NCBI RefSeq assembly: GCF_003390935.1
Contig: NZ_QNQZ01000005.1
Span: forward strand, 62,001 to 126,000
Reading direction: 5' to 3'
DNA: 64,000 bases
Origin: Lewinella sp. IMCC34191
Lineage (GTDB): Bacteria; Bacteroidota; Bacteroidia; Chitinophagales; Saprospiraceae
How positions within the stretch are numbered: the stretch's first letter is position 1; each line of letters starts with the position of its first letter. Of the stretch, positions 40,732-51,300 are shown one piece after another. The notes below the pieces were generated by a model that saw nothing but the letters and a program-made list of their open reading frames with translations, was not told the origin of the DNA and ran no database searches. The position numbers and the translations under genes are program-made.

Positions 40732-41514
40732 TTGGCTTTCGGTTCCTTACTGCCTCCCGCCCCAGCCGAGCGCCGGGGCATACCCCTCTATTACGATAAG
40801 TCGGAAGATGAAACCCGCCGGGACGTCTACGAGCGCTACGACGAGCTCGTGGCCCGCCAGACCGCCCTACATTTAGCCGACGAGATCAACGACGGCTACC
40901 CCTTCCAGCCACTGGTGGATTACATGCGTACCTGGCTCCCGCACAGAGAGCAACTGGCAGTGGCCGACCTGGGATGCAGCGTAGGACGCCTCATCGGAGA
41001 TGCGGCCTCCGAGCATCCTTCCTGGGATTGTTACGGCCTGGACTTCAGCTATCAGATGCTTCGGCAGGCTCGCGACTATTGGGTGCTCGGAGAAACGGTG
41101 TCCGCTAATCTGTTGCGGTTCGGCTATACCCACGATTCCTTCTCCGGAAAGCGGTTACCCAATCTTCACTTCGCGCTTGCCGATGCCGCCACCCTCCCCT
41201 TTCCCGACGGCAGCCTGGATCTCATACTGAACACCTTCCTCATCGACCGCATTCCGGACCCGCTGGCAGCTTTCCAGGAGTGGAAGCGCGTGCTCCGCCC
41301 CGGGGGCAGGTTGATCTGTGTTTCTCCCCTCAATTTTCTGAAGCGGGAGCAATGGGAGACGTACCACCCCCCCATCAAACTCATCGATCCCCTGGTGCGA
41401 GCGGGCTGGCAACTCGCCGACCTGACCGATCCGCTGTTCCTGGAGGAACCGATGGACCGACGGGGAAACGTCGTTCGCTGGCGCACCCTGGCAATGGTGG
41501 CTGACCGCGTTTGA
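40732..41514 (+). CDS. Class-I SAM-dependent methyltransferase
   Basis: A 260-residue protein with a methyltransferase fold. Motif I is VADLGCSVGRLIGDAA, followed by CYGLDFSYQMLRQAR, then FALADAATLPFPDGSLDLIL and RVLRPGGRLICVSP. The pattern suits a small-molecule or quinone-like methyltransferase, but the substrate is unknown. The start is TTG at 40732, 3 nt after the iscA-like stop. Other starts further in would cut the N-terminal helix. It appears to be co-transcribed with the Fe-S carrier gene. Confidence 0.78.
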   Translation: MAFGSLLPPAPAERRGIPLYYDKSEDETRRDVYERYDELVARQTALHLADEINDGYPFQPLVDYMRTWLPHREQLAVADLGCSVGRLIGDAASEHPSWDCYGLDFSYQMLRQARDYWVLGETVSANLLRFGYTHDSFSGKRLPNLHFALADAATLPFPDGSLDLILNTFLIDRIPDPLAAFQEWKRVLRPGGRLICVSPLNFLKREQWETYHPPIKLIDPLVRAGWQLADLTDPLFLEEPMDRRGNVVRWRTLAMVADRV

Positions 41515-41570
41515 GCAGCGGTGAACCATGCTTCCACGGCGAATGTATACCCTAGCTACAGTCAGAACTT

Positions 41571-42074
41571 ATGTCCGATACCCCCCGCATCCGCTTTTCT
41601 CATTTCGTAGAACAGTTTCCCGAACTGGAGCTTCCCATTACCCTGGGAGAAGACACGGTCCGCCAGATTAGCAAGAACACCCCGCCGCTTCCGGGCCGGA
41701 TGATCGATCAGTTTCTAGTTCCCATGGAACCGACGCAGGTCAACGACGAATTCACCGAATTCATCGCCTGTATGCGGTTACCCGATGCGGAGAAATACGT
41801 CGGACTGGTATACTGGCGGGCTGATCTGGCGCAGTATCACTACACTTTGGTTACGATCAACCCGAAGACCGAGGAAGTCATCGACCGGGTAATCCTGGCC
41901 GGCACCAGCTACGACGGAGAAGAACTCCTCCAAACCTCGGCGGCTATCACGGAGGGCTTGATGATCTACCAGGTCAGCGGTCAGGGGCTCGGCAAAAATT
42001 TTGATTACCAGGCCAGTGGCAGCACGGCCCGGCGCTTCCAGATCGCGGAGTCCGGCAAGGTGGTCGAACTCTAA
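41571..42074 (+). CDS. Hypothetical protein, no recognised family
   Basis: A 167-residue soluble-looking protein without signal peptide or membrane helix. Notable stretches are FVEQFPELELPITLGEDTV, PPLPGRMIDQFLVPM and FIACMRLPDAEKYVGLVYWR. It has no repeats and only one cysteine. It ends a single base before the convergent OmpA-like gene. The ATG at 41571 follows a 56-nt gap after the methyltransferase gene. I recognise no function. It is probably real, since the frame is long, well punctuated and similar in composition to its neighbours. Confidence 0.65.
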   Translation: MSDTPRIRFSHFVEQFPELELPITLGEDTVRQISKNTPPLPGRMIDQFLVPMEPTQVNDEFTEFIACMRLPDAEKYVGLVYWRADLAQYHYTLVTINPKTEEVIDRVILAGTSYDGEELLQTSAAITEGLMIYQVSGQGLGKNFDYQASGSTARRFQIAESGKVVEL

Positions 42075-42075
42075 G

Positions 42076-44028
42076 CTAGCGTACGATCTCTATCCGCTCC
42101 TCCCCCGGAGAAAGGTGATTGCCGTAGCCGATCACTTTGAAGTGATCGAATGGGACACCCAGCTCTATTAGTGCTTCGGAGATGGTCGTGGCCCGCTCCT
42201 CGCTGAGCACCTGGGCCGCCCGCGCATCCCGTTCGTTGCCCGTATGTACCCTGATCTCCAGTACCGTATCGGATCGGCCAATCTCGTCGGCTAACCGGTC
42301 AATCGCCCGATAGCCGTCTGCTGAGAGATAAGCGGAGTTGGGCAGAAAGGTAGACGTGGGGGCGGCATCGTCGGGATCCGCGTCCACGGTGGCCACCGAC
42401 TTCCGGCTGTATTGGTCACCCGCCGAACTACGTTTTTCCACCGTATGCAGACGCCGATCCACTTCCACCTGCAGTTGCTGGCGCAGGGCTTCAATCTCTT
42501 CCATCTGCCGTGCGTATTCCGCATCCAGCCGGGCGATCTCCGATGCGCTGAGTGAGCCAGTGTTAGGTAAATCGTCGCGCAGGTTGCGTTCCCATTTACG
42601 GTGGGCAGTAAGCGGAGCTGGTTGTGGTGCGTACAGCCCGCTTTGGACGTTGGCCCGTAATACCGAACTGTCGACGGCGCTGGGTACCTGGCCGGCCGGC
42701 GGTGCTTCTACCTCACCCACCGTGAAGGGAAGAACGGCCGATTGGTCCCGGCGACGCATCCGTTCCCGCTGTTGTTGGCGGAACTTCTCCTTCATCCGTT
42801 CCAATTCGGAAAGGTCATCCGCGTAACGGGACCGAGTCGTATTTCCGCCCTTTTCGGTGGTGCCCGGAGGAAGGGTATCCACGATTGCAGAAGCCGGGAG
42901 GGGTTGGGGCCCGGTAAAGGCAAGCCGTTGCCGTAATTCGTTCAACTGAGCCAGTTCCCGCTGCCGTCGCGCCAGGTTACGACGCAGGTAGCCGGAGCGG
43001 TCGGAGACGGGTAGCGAATTGACGCTGGCCAGGCTACCGGGAGTCTGGCGCTGATCGATCTTGGGAACGGAACTGGTCGGAAAATCTACCTCCCCATCCC
43101 GCAGGTAGATCGCGTAACGGCCCAGGACATCCGGCTGGACCCGCAGGGAAACCCCGCTGCTCAGCGGTACGGTAGCGGTAAGATCCCCGGGGGCGGGTGG
43201 CGTTCCTAGGCTGGCGAAATGGAGCTTGGCCGGGGCGATCAAATCCGCCTCACTGGCATACAGTTCGGCGATCCGCTCATCCCGGCCCACCTCATCCGTC
43301 ATGCCCATCGCCGCGGAAGGACCGACGGCAACCTGTAGGAAGCGGGATGCAATGTCTGTTTTGGTAGCCGCTTCCCCCCGATCGGCCTGTTGCCACCACT
43401 TACCGGATCGGCGAAATAGGAGGGTACGCCCGTCACTGGCAAATTGTGGACTTCCTTCGTCTGACTCGTTATTCACCTTCTCCAGAGGCTCGGCCGGTGA
43501 CCATGTGCCATCGATAGCCGCGCGGCGAACGTACAGATCCTGGTCCGTGCCCCCCCGGGCCGGGGCGGTATAGACGAGGGTCAGGCTGTTAGCATTGAAG
43601 GTAAGGTTGTCCAGATCGCGAACGTCCGCCGGTAGTTCCCACCCGTCCACGATGCGCCAATTGCGCCCGCTTCGCTCGAGCAAATCGACGGTTGCCGCGG
43701 CACCGCCACGGAGCACGGCCAGACGATTCCCGTCAACACTCACGTGCAGCAGCCGGTCGGGGCCGAAAGAGTTGATTGGCGAACCCGGATTAATGGCCGG
43801 ATTCCACTTCCCCTGCTTATCGCGGCAGCGCATCCAGATATCGGGCTGGTCGTCAGGCCCCTGATTCCAGCGGTACTCGGGCCGGGTGAAGTAAAGGACG
43901 TCCCCGGCGGCTGTGATCACCGGATCGCGCTCCCGGATGGGGTCAGCGGCACGATCCTGGCCCGCCAGCGTCAAACAGCCTAGCAGGAGCACGGTCAGGC
44001 CGAGACATGATTTCAGGTAGTCAGACAT
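42076..44028 (-). CDS. OmpA-family protein with N-terminal beta-propeller-like repeats
   Basis: A 650-residue exported protein. After a signal peptide (MSDYLKSCLGLTVLLLGCLTLAGQ) the first 250 residues hold PD40/WD40-like repeats (DVLYFTRPEYRWNQGPDDQPDIW, LTFNANSLTLVYTAPARGGTDQDLYVRR, PQFASDGRTLLFRRSGKWW). A long charged, coiled-coil-like segment follows (about 340-530; RQRELAQLNELRQRLAF, MEEIEALRQQLQVEVDRR). The C-terminus (about 545-650) is an OmpA-like domain that binds peptidoglycan (LEIRVHTGNE, LSEERATTISEALIELGV). This layout occurs in gliding and T9SS-linked envelope proteins of the phylum. The exact role is unknown. Confidence 0.82.
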   Translation of the reverse strand: MSDYLKSCLGLTVLLLGCLTLAGQDRAADPIRERDPVITAAGDVLYFTRPEYRWNQGPDDQPDIWMRCRDKQGKWNPAINPGSPINSFGPDRLLHVSVDGNRLAVLRGGAAATVDLLERSGRNWRIVDGWELPADVRDLDNLTFNANSLTLVYTAPARGGTDQDLYVRRAAIDGTWSPAEPLEKVNNESDEGSPQFASDGRTLLFRRSGKWWQQADRGEAATKTDIASRFLQVAVGPSAAMGMTDEVGRDERIAELYASEADLIAPAKLHFASLGTPPAPGDLTATVPLSSGVSLRVQPDVLGRYAIYLRDGEVDFPTSSVPKIDQRQTPGSLASVNSLPVSDRSGYLRRNLARRQRELAQLNELRQRLAFTGPQPLPASAIVDTLPPGTTEKGGNTTRSRYADDLSELERMKEKFRQQQRERMRRRDQSAVLPFTVGEVEAPPAGQVPSAVDSSVLRANVQSGLYAPQPAPLTAHRKWERNLRDDLPNTGSLSASEIARLDAEYARQMEEIEALRQQLQVEVDRRLHTVEKRSSAGDQYSRKSVATVDADPDDAAPTSTFLPNSAYLSADGYRAIDRLADEIGRSDTVLEIRVHTGNERDARAAQVLSEERATTISEALIELGVPFDHFKVIGYGNHLSPGEERIEIVR

Positions 44029-44148
44029 ACAAAAACGGGGAGATCGCTAATATACAACCCTCCCTCTAACAATGACGTAGGAACATCGATTGTTACCGGG
44101 ATTTACAGAAAATCGTTGCGATCCGCATGCTTTTCCGAAAAAGCTCTT

Positions 44149-44166
44149 TACCTGCGCTCCGCCGCC
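44149..44166 (-). repeat. Dispersed GCGGCGGAGCGCAGG element, copy 5
   Basis: On the minus strand it reads GGCGGCGGAGCGCAGGTA and begins directly after the TAG stop of the reductase gene (44167-44169). It is thus part of that gene's 3' end, as with copy 2. Confidence 0.6.
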
Positions 44167-45267
44167 CTATACGTTGTAGTCTACTTCCACCTCCGGTGTC
44201 GTGGGGTGAGCCTGGCAGGTGAGTACGTAGCCCTCTTCCACCTCGGAATCGTCGAGGGCATAGCATACGTCCATCTTGACGCCGCCCTTCTCGACGCGCG
44301 CCATACAGGTGGAACAGGCACCGGCGAGACAGCTATAGGGTGGCGTGTGGCCTCCCTCGAGCATACCGTCCAGGATGGTCTGCCCCGGCTTGAGCGTGAT
44401 GGTCAGCTCATCGCGACCGAGCTTGACGTTAACCGTCCCTCCCCGGCTGTCCTCCGCGTTACGCTTGGCGTCCGAGGCCGATACGAAGCGCTCAACGTGA
44501 ATGAGTTTATCGTCCACGCCGTGCCCCAGCAGAGCGGCCTCGACGTTGTCGATCATCTGTCCCGGACCGCAGACATAGTACCGACACTCCACGTTACCTG
44601 CCGGGTAGCGACGCAGAAAATCCGTCAATGCTTTGCGGTCGATACGTCCGCGTTTTCCTTCCCAGCGGATCGTACTGCGGCGGAAAAGTCCCTTGAGCCC
44701 CCCCGTCTGGTATTTCTTGGGCTGGGAGAGCGTATGCTCCACGGTCAGCTGGCCGGCGTACCGGCGCTCCAGTTCGTCGAGTTGGTTCTTGAAGATGATG
44801 TTATCCTCGTCGCGGTTACCGTACAGCAGAATCACTTCCGATTTAGGCTCGGTTTCGAGCACCGACCGCAAAATCGACATCAGGGGCGTGATACCGCTGC
44901 CGGCTCCGAAGAGGTAATAACGGCGGCGGAGCGCAGGATCGGTGTCCGCCAAAAAGCGGCCCATTGGTGGCATAACCTCGACCGTATCCCCTTCCTTCAA
45001 CTCCCCGGCGATGTAATTGCTGACTTTACCGCCCTCGACCCTTTTGACGGTGACGGCCAACTCGTCTTCGTGGGGAGCGGAGCACATGCTGTAGGCACGA
45101 CGCTCTTCCTTACCATCGATCGTGAAACGTAAGGTAAGGTACTGGCCGGCCCGGTAGTGGAAAGCCGTCTGATCGGCTTCCGGCACACTGAAGTAGACGC
45201 TTACCGCCTGATCGGTTTCCGGCTCCATCCGGCTGACGCGCAGTGGGTAAAATTGGGGTTGACTCAT
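44167..45267 (-). CDS. FAD and 2Fe-2S oxidoreductase (PaaE-like)
   Basis: A 366-residue reductase. The N-terminal ferredoxin-NADP-reductase part has RRAYSMCSAP (FAD), LFGAGSGITPLMSILR (NAD(P)H) and YYVCGPGQMIDNVE. The C-terminal part is a plant-type 2Fe-2S ferredoxin (CLAGACSTCMAR...VLTCQAHP). It matches phenylacetyl-CoA epoxygenase reductase and related ring-hydroxylase reductases. No paaABCD or oxygenase genes are adjacent, so the electron acceptor must be elsewhere. The segment encoding DPALRRR (44921-44938) is identical to the core of the dispersed intergenic repeat. Confidence 0.9.
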   Translation of the reverse strand: MSQPQFYPLRVSRMEPETDQAVSVYFSVPEADQTAFHYRAGQYLTLRFTIDGKEERRAYSMCSAPHEDELAVTVKRVEGGKVSNYIAGELKEGDTVEVMPPMGRFLADTDPALRRRYYLFGAGSGITPLMSILRSVLETEPKSEVILLYGNRDEDNIIFKNQLDELERRYAGQLTVEHTLSQPKKYQTGGLKGLFRRSTIRWEGKRGRIDRKALTDFLRRYPAGNVECRYYVCGPGQMIDNVEAALLGHGVDDKLIHVERFVSASDAKRNAEDSRGGTVNVKLGRDELTITLKPGQTILDGMLEGGHTPPYSCLAGACSTCMARVEKGGVKMDVCYALDDSEVEEGYVLTCQAHPTTPEVEVDYNV

Positions 45268-45342
45268 AAATAGGCTATCGGGTACTTGGAATGCGGCGCA
45301 AATATCGCTCCTTCCGTACTAGGGTACTGTCAAACGGCCTAT

Positions 45343-48300
45343 CTAGTTCAATTGGAAGCGGACAACTATGCCACCGCTCGCCGTCGTCTGCGGGAAACCG
45401 AGCGAATTGAAGGGCACCGTTTTGCGGTAATCGAAGAAGGCCCGCAAGCTCAGTCGCTGATTCAACTGATACTCCACCGATGGGGCCAGCGTGAAGATTC
45501 GGGCCCCCTCGACGGGTTCGCGGGTCGGCAATTCCAGGCGGCGGGCGTACGATTTCTCATCGCGCAGGCTGAAGTTGAACTGGATATCCAGGTCGCTGAC
45601 GTTCAGGCGTCCCCCGCTTCGGCTGCCGCCGCGGTTGAGCAGCCCGCCGGTACCGGTGGTGGGGGCATCGTCGCGTCCGCGATTCCGGCCCTGGAGGAAA
45701 CCGATCTGTACGTCCGACAGCACGATACCGAAGCCGCCGATCACCTGCTTGCCTACGCTTTCGCTAAGGAGCTTACTGACGATGTTGATGCTGCGGGTCT
45801 CCGTACTCGTGTATGCGAAGTTGGCCGACAAACCGTTGACCAGTTCCGCGTCAATGCTAATCAGTGGAGCGAAGGATTTCGCCTCCGAGATATTCGGGAT
45901 TTCGATCCGTGGATAGAAATTCAGGCTGATCGTGTCGTAGCCTTCGAAACTAGGCGTCAGCTGTTGCTCGAGTGCATCGAGGTAGTCGAGGCTCGTACCG
46001 TAGCTCGAGATGGTAAAGGTGGACTGGAAGCCATGGCTGATGTTGACCCGCCGGAGCACACTTTCCAGACCGCCGATCCGGCTTAGTCCGTTCCACGTCA
46101 GGCGCCAGTTGGGTGAACCCTGCAGATCGAAGGGATCGAGGCTAACGGTGTTGGGATCCTCGTCACGGTAGGCGGCGAGGAAAGCCGGGATCAGGACCTC
46201 CTGCTGGTTTGGGCCGTAGCCGTAGCGGAAACCCCGGGCCGCCAGATCGGGATCTTCGTGGGGCCGGGTGCCGCCGCGCCGCTGACTGATGACCAGGCGG
46301 TTGGCGCGGAAGGTGGCGAAGAGGTTATCCAGATTGACCGTATCCTGGTTAAAGAGGCTTAGCGCCCCGCCGTTGCTGAAGGTGAGGGATCCGTCCCGTA
46401 CGGGAACCGCGTGCTCGAAGGTGTTGGGGAAGTCTTCGTCCAGCACCTTGAACGTTTCCGTGTAGTTCTCGCTGAAACTGCGGTCCATCGTCAGTTCGAG
46501 CCGGAAATCGGTGAAGGGCTCGATGACCGCGTTGCCTTCCCACTGCTTGGTGTAGTTCTGGATCACGTCACGACTCAGCATCAGGCTGTTGCTGATGTTA
46601 CCTTCCTCCGCCATATTATTCAGGTAGTCCTCCCCGGTACGATACTGGCTGGGATCGAGGGTCCGGATCGTCGGTTGCAATCCGGCCACGAAGCCCCAGC
46701 CCGGGCTTTCGAAGCCATTACTGAGGCCGAAGAAACGGGGCTCCGGTATGAAGCCCGGGATGATGGTCGTAAAGTCCTCGCTAAAGTTGAAGCGGGCGCG
46801 GCGCACGGCCAGTAACGGCCGGATGAGGGCTTTGGTGAGTCCACTGGCTTCCGGTGCGGCTTCTTCGCGGTTATTCCCCGGCCGGCGGGTGGGCCGGCGT
46901 CGGGTGGCCTGATTGATCCCCCGCAGAAAAGGGATCTGATCGTAGAACCGCTCGAAGTTGAGGTCGGCGGTAATCTGACGTTGCTGACTGTTCTGGATCA
47001 GGTTACCCAGCCCCTTATCCTGAATCTGCAGGGGGGATGCGGCCCAGGAGTAATTGCCCAGGTACTGCGTTCGGATATCCAGGAAGTCGAGGAAGGGCAG
47101 GTAGCGCAACGGCAGTTGGTAGCTGGCGTTGATGGTGTGCGAATAGGCTTTGGGGCGGCCACCCTCGAGCAGGTTGTTCCGTATCTCATCCCAACGGACA
47201 CCATCCGGGTCGGAAACCGAAAGCAGTTCGGTTTCGTCCGGCTCGTCGATGGTCGTATTCATCGTGGCGTTAAAGCCAAGGCGCAGACTCCGGGTCAGGT
47301 TCCACTGAACATTGTAGTTCCGGTTCCAGGTGAATCGCTTATTGTAGAAAGTGTTGAACCGTTCTTCTACCCCGGCGAATCGGTAGCTGGTGGTGGAGAA
47401 GCGACGGTTCAGCACGTTGGTGATGCTGATCGAGTTCGGCAGCGGGTTGAGGTTAAACTCGCTTAGCAGACGCAGGTACTTGCTCTGAATGCCCCGGAAA
47501 GGTTCGATGACCCCGCCCTGTCCGCGACTGTAGGTATAATCCACCGCCGCGGTGTGGTCCTTCGTTGTTTCGTTGAGGATGTAGGGGTCGCTGTGCTCGT
47601 TCTTGGTGTAGCCGTAGCTGACTGACACGTTGGCCGGGTCGAGCGGATTCGGGTTTTCCCCGCGGAAGACGGGAGCGATGCCGATGTTATTCAGGTTCAC
47701 CGCCGTGATCTTATCGATCTCCTGGGCCTGCTCGCGAATACTGTCGCGCGCCGCGCCGGACTCGGCGGCATCGATCTTGTCGGCCAGTTTGATGTCGTAA
47801 TCGTAGGGATCGTACTCCGGCGTGCTTACCTGCCGACTGTGTTGGAGGTAAACCGGGAGCCGCACGCCCCACTGCGTGGGCAGGAAGCGGTCCATGCTCA
47901 GGGTAGTGGCTACGTCGAAGCCCGCGGTGCTGAAGCGATTCCGCTCGACGACGCTGTTGTCCAGCGCGCCGAATCCGACACTGCTGTAGTTGGCGGCTGC
48001 GGTGAAGCTACCCAAGTCGGCCAGCTGTACGTCGGCCCGCGCGATGGCGGCTACCCCACCCCGTTCGTCGAGCCCCTCGAGGCGTAGTTCGTTCACCCAG
48101 ATCTCGGCATTTACACCGTCGTTATCCAGGTCCGCTTCGTTGCGGACACCGATCATAAAGACCTTTACGAAGCCGAGGTTGGGATTACCCCGGATGCGGA
48201 TGGTATGCTCGACGCCCTCCGCCGGTGAGAACGTTTGCTCGTAATTAGCGTCAATGGGTACCGAGCTGTTGTTGCGGTCCAATTTGAGCTGGGTAAGTAA

Positions 48301-51300
48301 CTCGAGGGGGAGGTTGACGTCGTTTTGCTGCAGCCATACGGAATCGGCGTAGGCCGTCCGGTTGGTATTTACGTTGGGTAGCCCCAGGGTGTCGGACAGG
48401 GCGAGGGGGACTTCGTACTCGTAATAGTTCTGTTCAAAGTCGGAGCCCATGCGCAGGAACAGGCGAAGCTGGCCGTCGCGGGGTGGATCCTGCCGGCTCG
48501 GTCCGGTAGCTTCCGCGTGGACGAACATCTTCAGGTCATCGTACAGCCGCAGGTCCGTTTCGGTGTACTTAAAGACGGCACGGCTGTCACTGGGCTGCAG
48601 GTTCTCTACCTTAAGTGCCAGCGACTGCTCGTTCTGGAGGGTGGTCACCAGCCCGAGGCTTTGCTCGCGGCGGATGCCGTTGGGCAGCACGTAATTGAAG
48701 GGTAGGCGGCGGCTGTTCTCTTCGATGTTGACGGCATCGATGAAGAACTCGGTGTTGTCTTCCCCGCCGATGATCGGGCCGGTCTCGAAGGGCCGGTTGT
48801 ACCGCCGCCAGCTGTTGCGAACCAGTTCGAATTCCGCGAAACGGAGTACGGTCGGCGCCTCAAAGCCCCGCATGAACATGCGCATGAAGCGGATCGAGCG
48901 GAAATCCTGGATACCCCCGACCGCTATCTTCTGGTCGGTATTCAGGGGTACGCGGAAGCGGTACCAGATCCGTCCGTTGGTGGCCTCGATCCGGTCCGTC
49001 ACGAAGGGCGTGGCTTCCACGTCGATCTCCCGCGGATTGGTAGCGGACTGTACGAAGGGGATCTCGTACTGGAAGTAGCTTTCCGATTCGTTGAGGGTAT
49101 TATCCTGGTTCAGGTCCTCGTCGTCGGGGAGGTTGGTGGCCGACTGCCGTAGGTCATTGCTGGTGTTATCGTTGGCCGCGGAGTTGCCCTGGGTATTGTT
49201 CCAGCCTTTGTAGCGGGTGAGCAGGTTTGCGTCCTCTCCGTAACGTTCCTGGTCGTTGAAGTAGTAGAAGTTATCGTTGCTTACATCCTGAGCGAGGAGG
49301 TCCCGCACCACGCTGGGCGCACCCTGGAAGGCGGAGTAGTAGTCGGCGAACTGCTGCAGCTCCCCTTCGTCATTCAGACCGTCGAGACCGACATCCTGGG
49401 CGGCGCGACTGGAGGGCTCGTTATCGAAGCCCTGGGTGATCTGCTGGGCTACCGGTACGCGTCCCCACACCGTTTCGTCGACCGGGCGTTGCGGATTTAA
49501 CTGGGTGGGCAAGCCGTTCTCGAAGAACTTCCGGCTGTCGCGCAAGATATCCTCGCTTACGTTACCGAGGTTGAGGTAAAGCGTTCCGGCCTTGCGGTCG
49601 GCATCCGGTGCGGCTTGCTGGGCGTTTTGAGGATCGAGGAAGGGCGACAGCATCCAGAACTCCACGAACTCGATATTGGAAGACTGGAAGTCCGTAGTGG
49701 TCATGGCCCGCATGATTCCCCCCCAGCGGGATTCGGGATCCAGCAGTTTGACCGGCTCGTAGGGATCGCTGGCGTCACCGTAGGCACCGGCGGTCAGGCC
49801 GGGGTAGCCTTCGGGGGTATCGAAGTTGTACGGTCCGCGGGCGATCGGATCAAAGGAAAGATCGAAGGTGTAGAACTGGTAGATGTTCCGCCGACCGGCT
49901 CCCGCATCAAAGAAGGGGAAAACCTCCTGCTGCGGTACGATACTGGTATATACGTTGCCCGCTTCCGAACCGCCCCGGGCACTTTGGTCGATGCGGTACC
50001 AGTTCAGTTTGGCGCGGTTGGCACCCGTTACCAGGCCGGTTTGCTGCGCTTCCGGGAAGAGTGGGTTGTTGTTCTGGGCGTCGTTCTGCGGCGTGGAAGC
50101 CAGATACCACCGTTGCACGGGTGTCATCAGGTCGATGGGCGAAGCGGTTCCTTCGAAGTCGTCGAGGTAAACGATCCCTCCCCGCTCCTGTCGGCTCAGG
50201 TTGATGGCCTTGCTGTGCCCGGGATCGAGGATAGCCGTTTCCGCGGTCAGACTAATGTTTGAAGGTGCTTTCGTGCTGAAGAAGGGCAGGCGGTCCAGCG
50301 TCCGTGTCAGCCAGCCGGAGGGCCGGTTGAAGGTGGCGTCGAAGCCATAGATCCGGTTGTTGATCGGGTCTTCACCGATGTTGACCTTCTGGGTGAAGGG
50401 CCGCTCGAACAGTTGCAGGAAGGTGGCACCCACGGCAAGGTTGTCATTGACCTCGTAATCAGCCCGCAGGCCGAGCATGGTTTTCGTCTGGAGGCTGAAG
50501 ATGGTATTGTCTTCGAAGTTGACGTCGATGGGCACGCCGGAGCTGAGAATGGCATCGTTCAGGATACGCACCCGCCCGGTGCTGTAATCAACCGTATAGT
50601 CGCGCCCTTCCACCAGCAGGGCCCCGCCCGCGGTAACCCGCACGGAGCCGGGGGGGATATTGAAGGCACCGAGGCTGATCTCGCTCTCTACGCTGGACTT
50701 ATAGGAACCGCGGATGGCGAAGCGATTCTTCTCCGGAAATTCCCGTGCCTGGAAAAGCGTAGAATCGTAGAGCTCCTGGTAAGTAAATCGGGCTTCGACG
50801 TCATCCGGCAAACGATCGGCCAGATCGCTACCGAAGGGTTCCAGGACGGGGAAATAGACCCGGCCCGTCGCCGGGTTGATCGTAATACCGGGCACGAAAT
50901 CGAATATACCGTCCGGCTGGGGATCCCCCTGGGTATTCAGGCGGTCGAGGTTGAAGGCCCGAATGAGCGGGACGCCGGGGATGGGGTTGAAGGTACCTCC
51001 GGGCAGGTCGACGTCTACCGGCAGAAAGCGCTGGAAGCCCTGTCCGGGGTTTTCGTACTGCACGTCCAGTTGGAAGTCCTCCTGGTTTACCTGGTAGGCG
51101 CCGAGGGAGTACACGTTCTTCATCATCAGGTCCCAGGCCGGTTCGCTTACCCGCTGGGTAGACGATTTGAGCATTTTGGTGATGAGCACCTGATTGGAGT
51201 AATTACTCGTATCCGAGCTGGTGTTATCGGTATTCACCGAGAGTTCACCGACCTTATAGATGCTGCCGTTGTACTTGTACCGGTAGGAGACGGCGACCAC

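Noticed and set aside
44116-45132. Long plus-strand open frame opposite the PaaE-like reductase
   Set aside because: It is antisense to a complete reductase with all cofactor motifs.
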